The notes below the pieces were generated by a model. The model was given only the letters and a program-made list of their open reading frames with translations. It ran no database searches and was not told the origin of the DNA. Positions 63,676 through 64,000 of a stretch of DNA of 64,000 nucleotides are shown piece by piece. Location: positions 2,914,001-2,978,000 of the forward strand of contig NZ_CP162495.1 in the NCBI RefSeq assembly GCF_040939125.1, given 5' to 3'. Every line of letters begins with the position of its first letter. The first letter of the stretch is position 1. Source of the DNA: Clostridium sp. BJN0013. GTDB taxonomy: Bacteria > Bacillota > Clostridia > Clostridiales > Clostridiaceae. The translations under genes were made by a program, and so were the position numbers.

Positions 63676-64000
63676 CTATGTTACCTTCTCTATATGAATG
63701 CCTGCATTTTTAAGATATTCATTGATTTTACGTGCAAAAATCAATGATTGCGGGCTATCACTATGAATACATAAGGTATCTGCCTTTATTCTAATGTCCT
63801 TTTTCTGTTGACACATAACCAATCCATCTTTTATCATACGACAAGCCCTATTTACTGCCTCATCACTGTCTGTAATTATTGCAGTATTACCTTGGCTTCT
63901 AGGTGTAAGCGAACCATCTAATTGATAAGTCCTATCTGCAAATACTTCACTAGCTGTTTTAAGTCCTATCCTATTTCCTTCAGATACAAGCTCACTTCCT
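63676..64000 (-). CDS. pxpA: 5-oxoprolinase subunit PxpA (LamB/YcsF family), C-terminal part
   Basis: The gene runs off the right edge; the last 107 residues are visible, with [20 protein letters not shown] and the closing [20 protein letters not shown] followed by [13 protein letters not shown]. These are hallmarks of the LamB/YcsF family. It precedes pxpB in the same orientation. Confidence 0.9.
   Translation of the reverse strand, partial: GSELVSEGNRIGLKTASEVFADRTYQLDGSLTPRSQGNTAIITDSDEAVNRACRMIKDGLVMCQQKKDIRIKADTLCIHSDSPQSLIFARKINEYLKNAGIHIEKVT

Overview
The window is AT-rich, low-GC Firmicute DNA. A GerA-type germinant receptor operon, a CWB2 cell-wall protein, a PadR/FtsW-like pair and an obligately anaerobic flavour (oxygen-sensitive NiFe hydrogenase and nitrogenase-like genes) point to a spore-forming Clostridium, plausibly near C. 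kluyveri / C. ljungdahlii. That placement is inference from gene content. No rRNA or tRNA gene was found.

Layout. 1-9040: end of a CtpA-type protease, a CWB2 surface protein, a MarR regulator, a nicotinamidase-like hydrolase, threonine aldolase and a proCBA proline operon whose proA has a Shine-Dalgarno set behind a perfect hairpin. 9150-15580: a ClC chloride antiporter and a livHMGF-K branched-chain amino-acid importer. 16070-17680: a tandem-Mop molybdate-binding protein, then an XRE regulator coupled to peptide deformylase behind a promoter bracketed by two identical operator-like repeats. 17730-20400: an accessory patch with a truncated CD3324-like gene, a cas-less CRISPR array and an insertion sequence lying inside one spacer; its transposase is broken twice. 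20400-29260: MerR-family regulator, gerA/B/C-type receptor, Ldh_2 dehydrogenase, macrodomain, lamin-tail and Fe/Mn-SOD proteins. 29720-33660: a polyamine-type ABC importer (A-D-B-C). 34270-36700: small HTH, sensor kinase, deoC.

37050-44330 is the most unusual region. A translationally coupled pair of nitrogenase-like component-1 genes is followed by permease, ATPase and lipoprotein of a sulfonate/nitrate/taurine-type importer. A SAM-I riboswitch lies upstream on the same strand, and further upstream are a decayed second nitrogenase-like subunit and a NifX-like protein. There is no nifH or nifB in the window. A SAM-controlled nitrogenase-like reductase with its own importer suggests organosulfur reduction (methylthio-alkane-reductase-like) rather than N2 fixation; this is inference, and a second terminator-like hairpin between riboswitch and first gene is an open problem.

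44810-52830 encodes a cytoplasmic NiFe hydrogenase (small and large subunits, protease), a cytochrome-b5-domain protein, and maturation factors HypA-like, F, C, D, E; the HypA-like protein lacks the zinc domain. 53240-64000: two paralogous membrane-anchored alpha/beta hydrolases, PadR with a HAAS-FtsW/RodA-like protein, prophage and transposase scraps, a dCache chemoreceptor, and pxpABC 5-oxoprolinase genes running off the right edge.

Scattered through the window are eight near-complete and three partial copies of one ~130-205 bp structured repeat, always outside intact genes and in both orientations, one of them at the broken end of a gene. It is the best candidate for an undescribed mobile or RNA element here.
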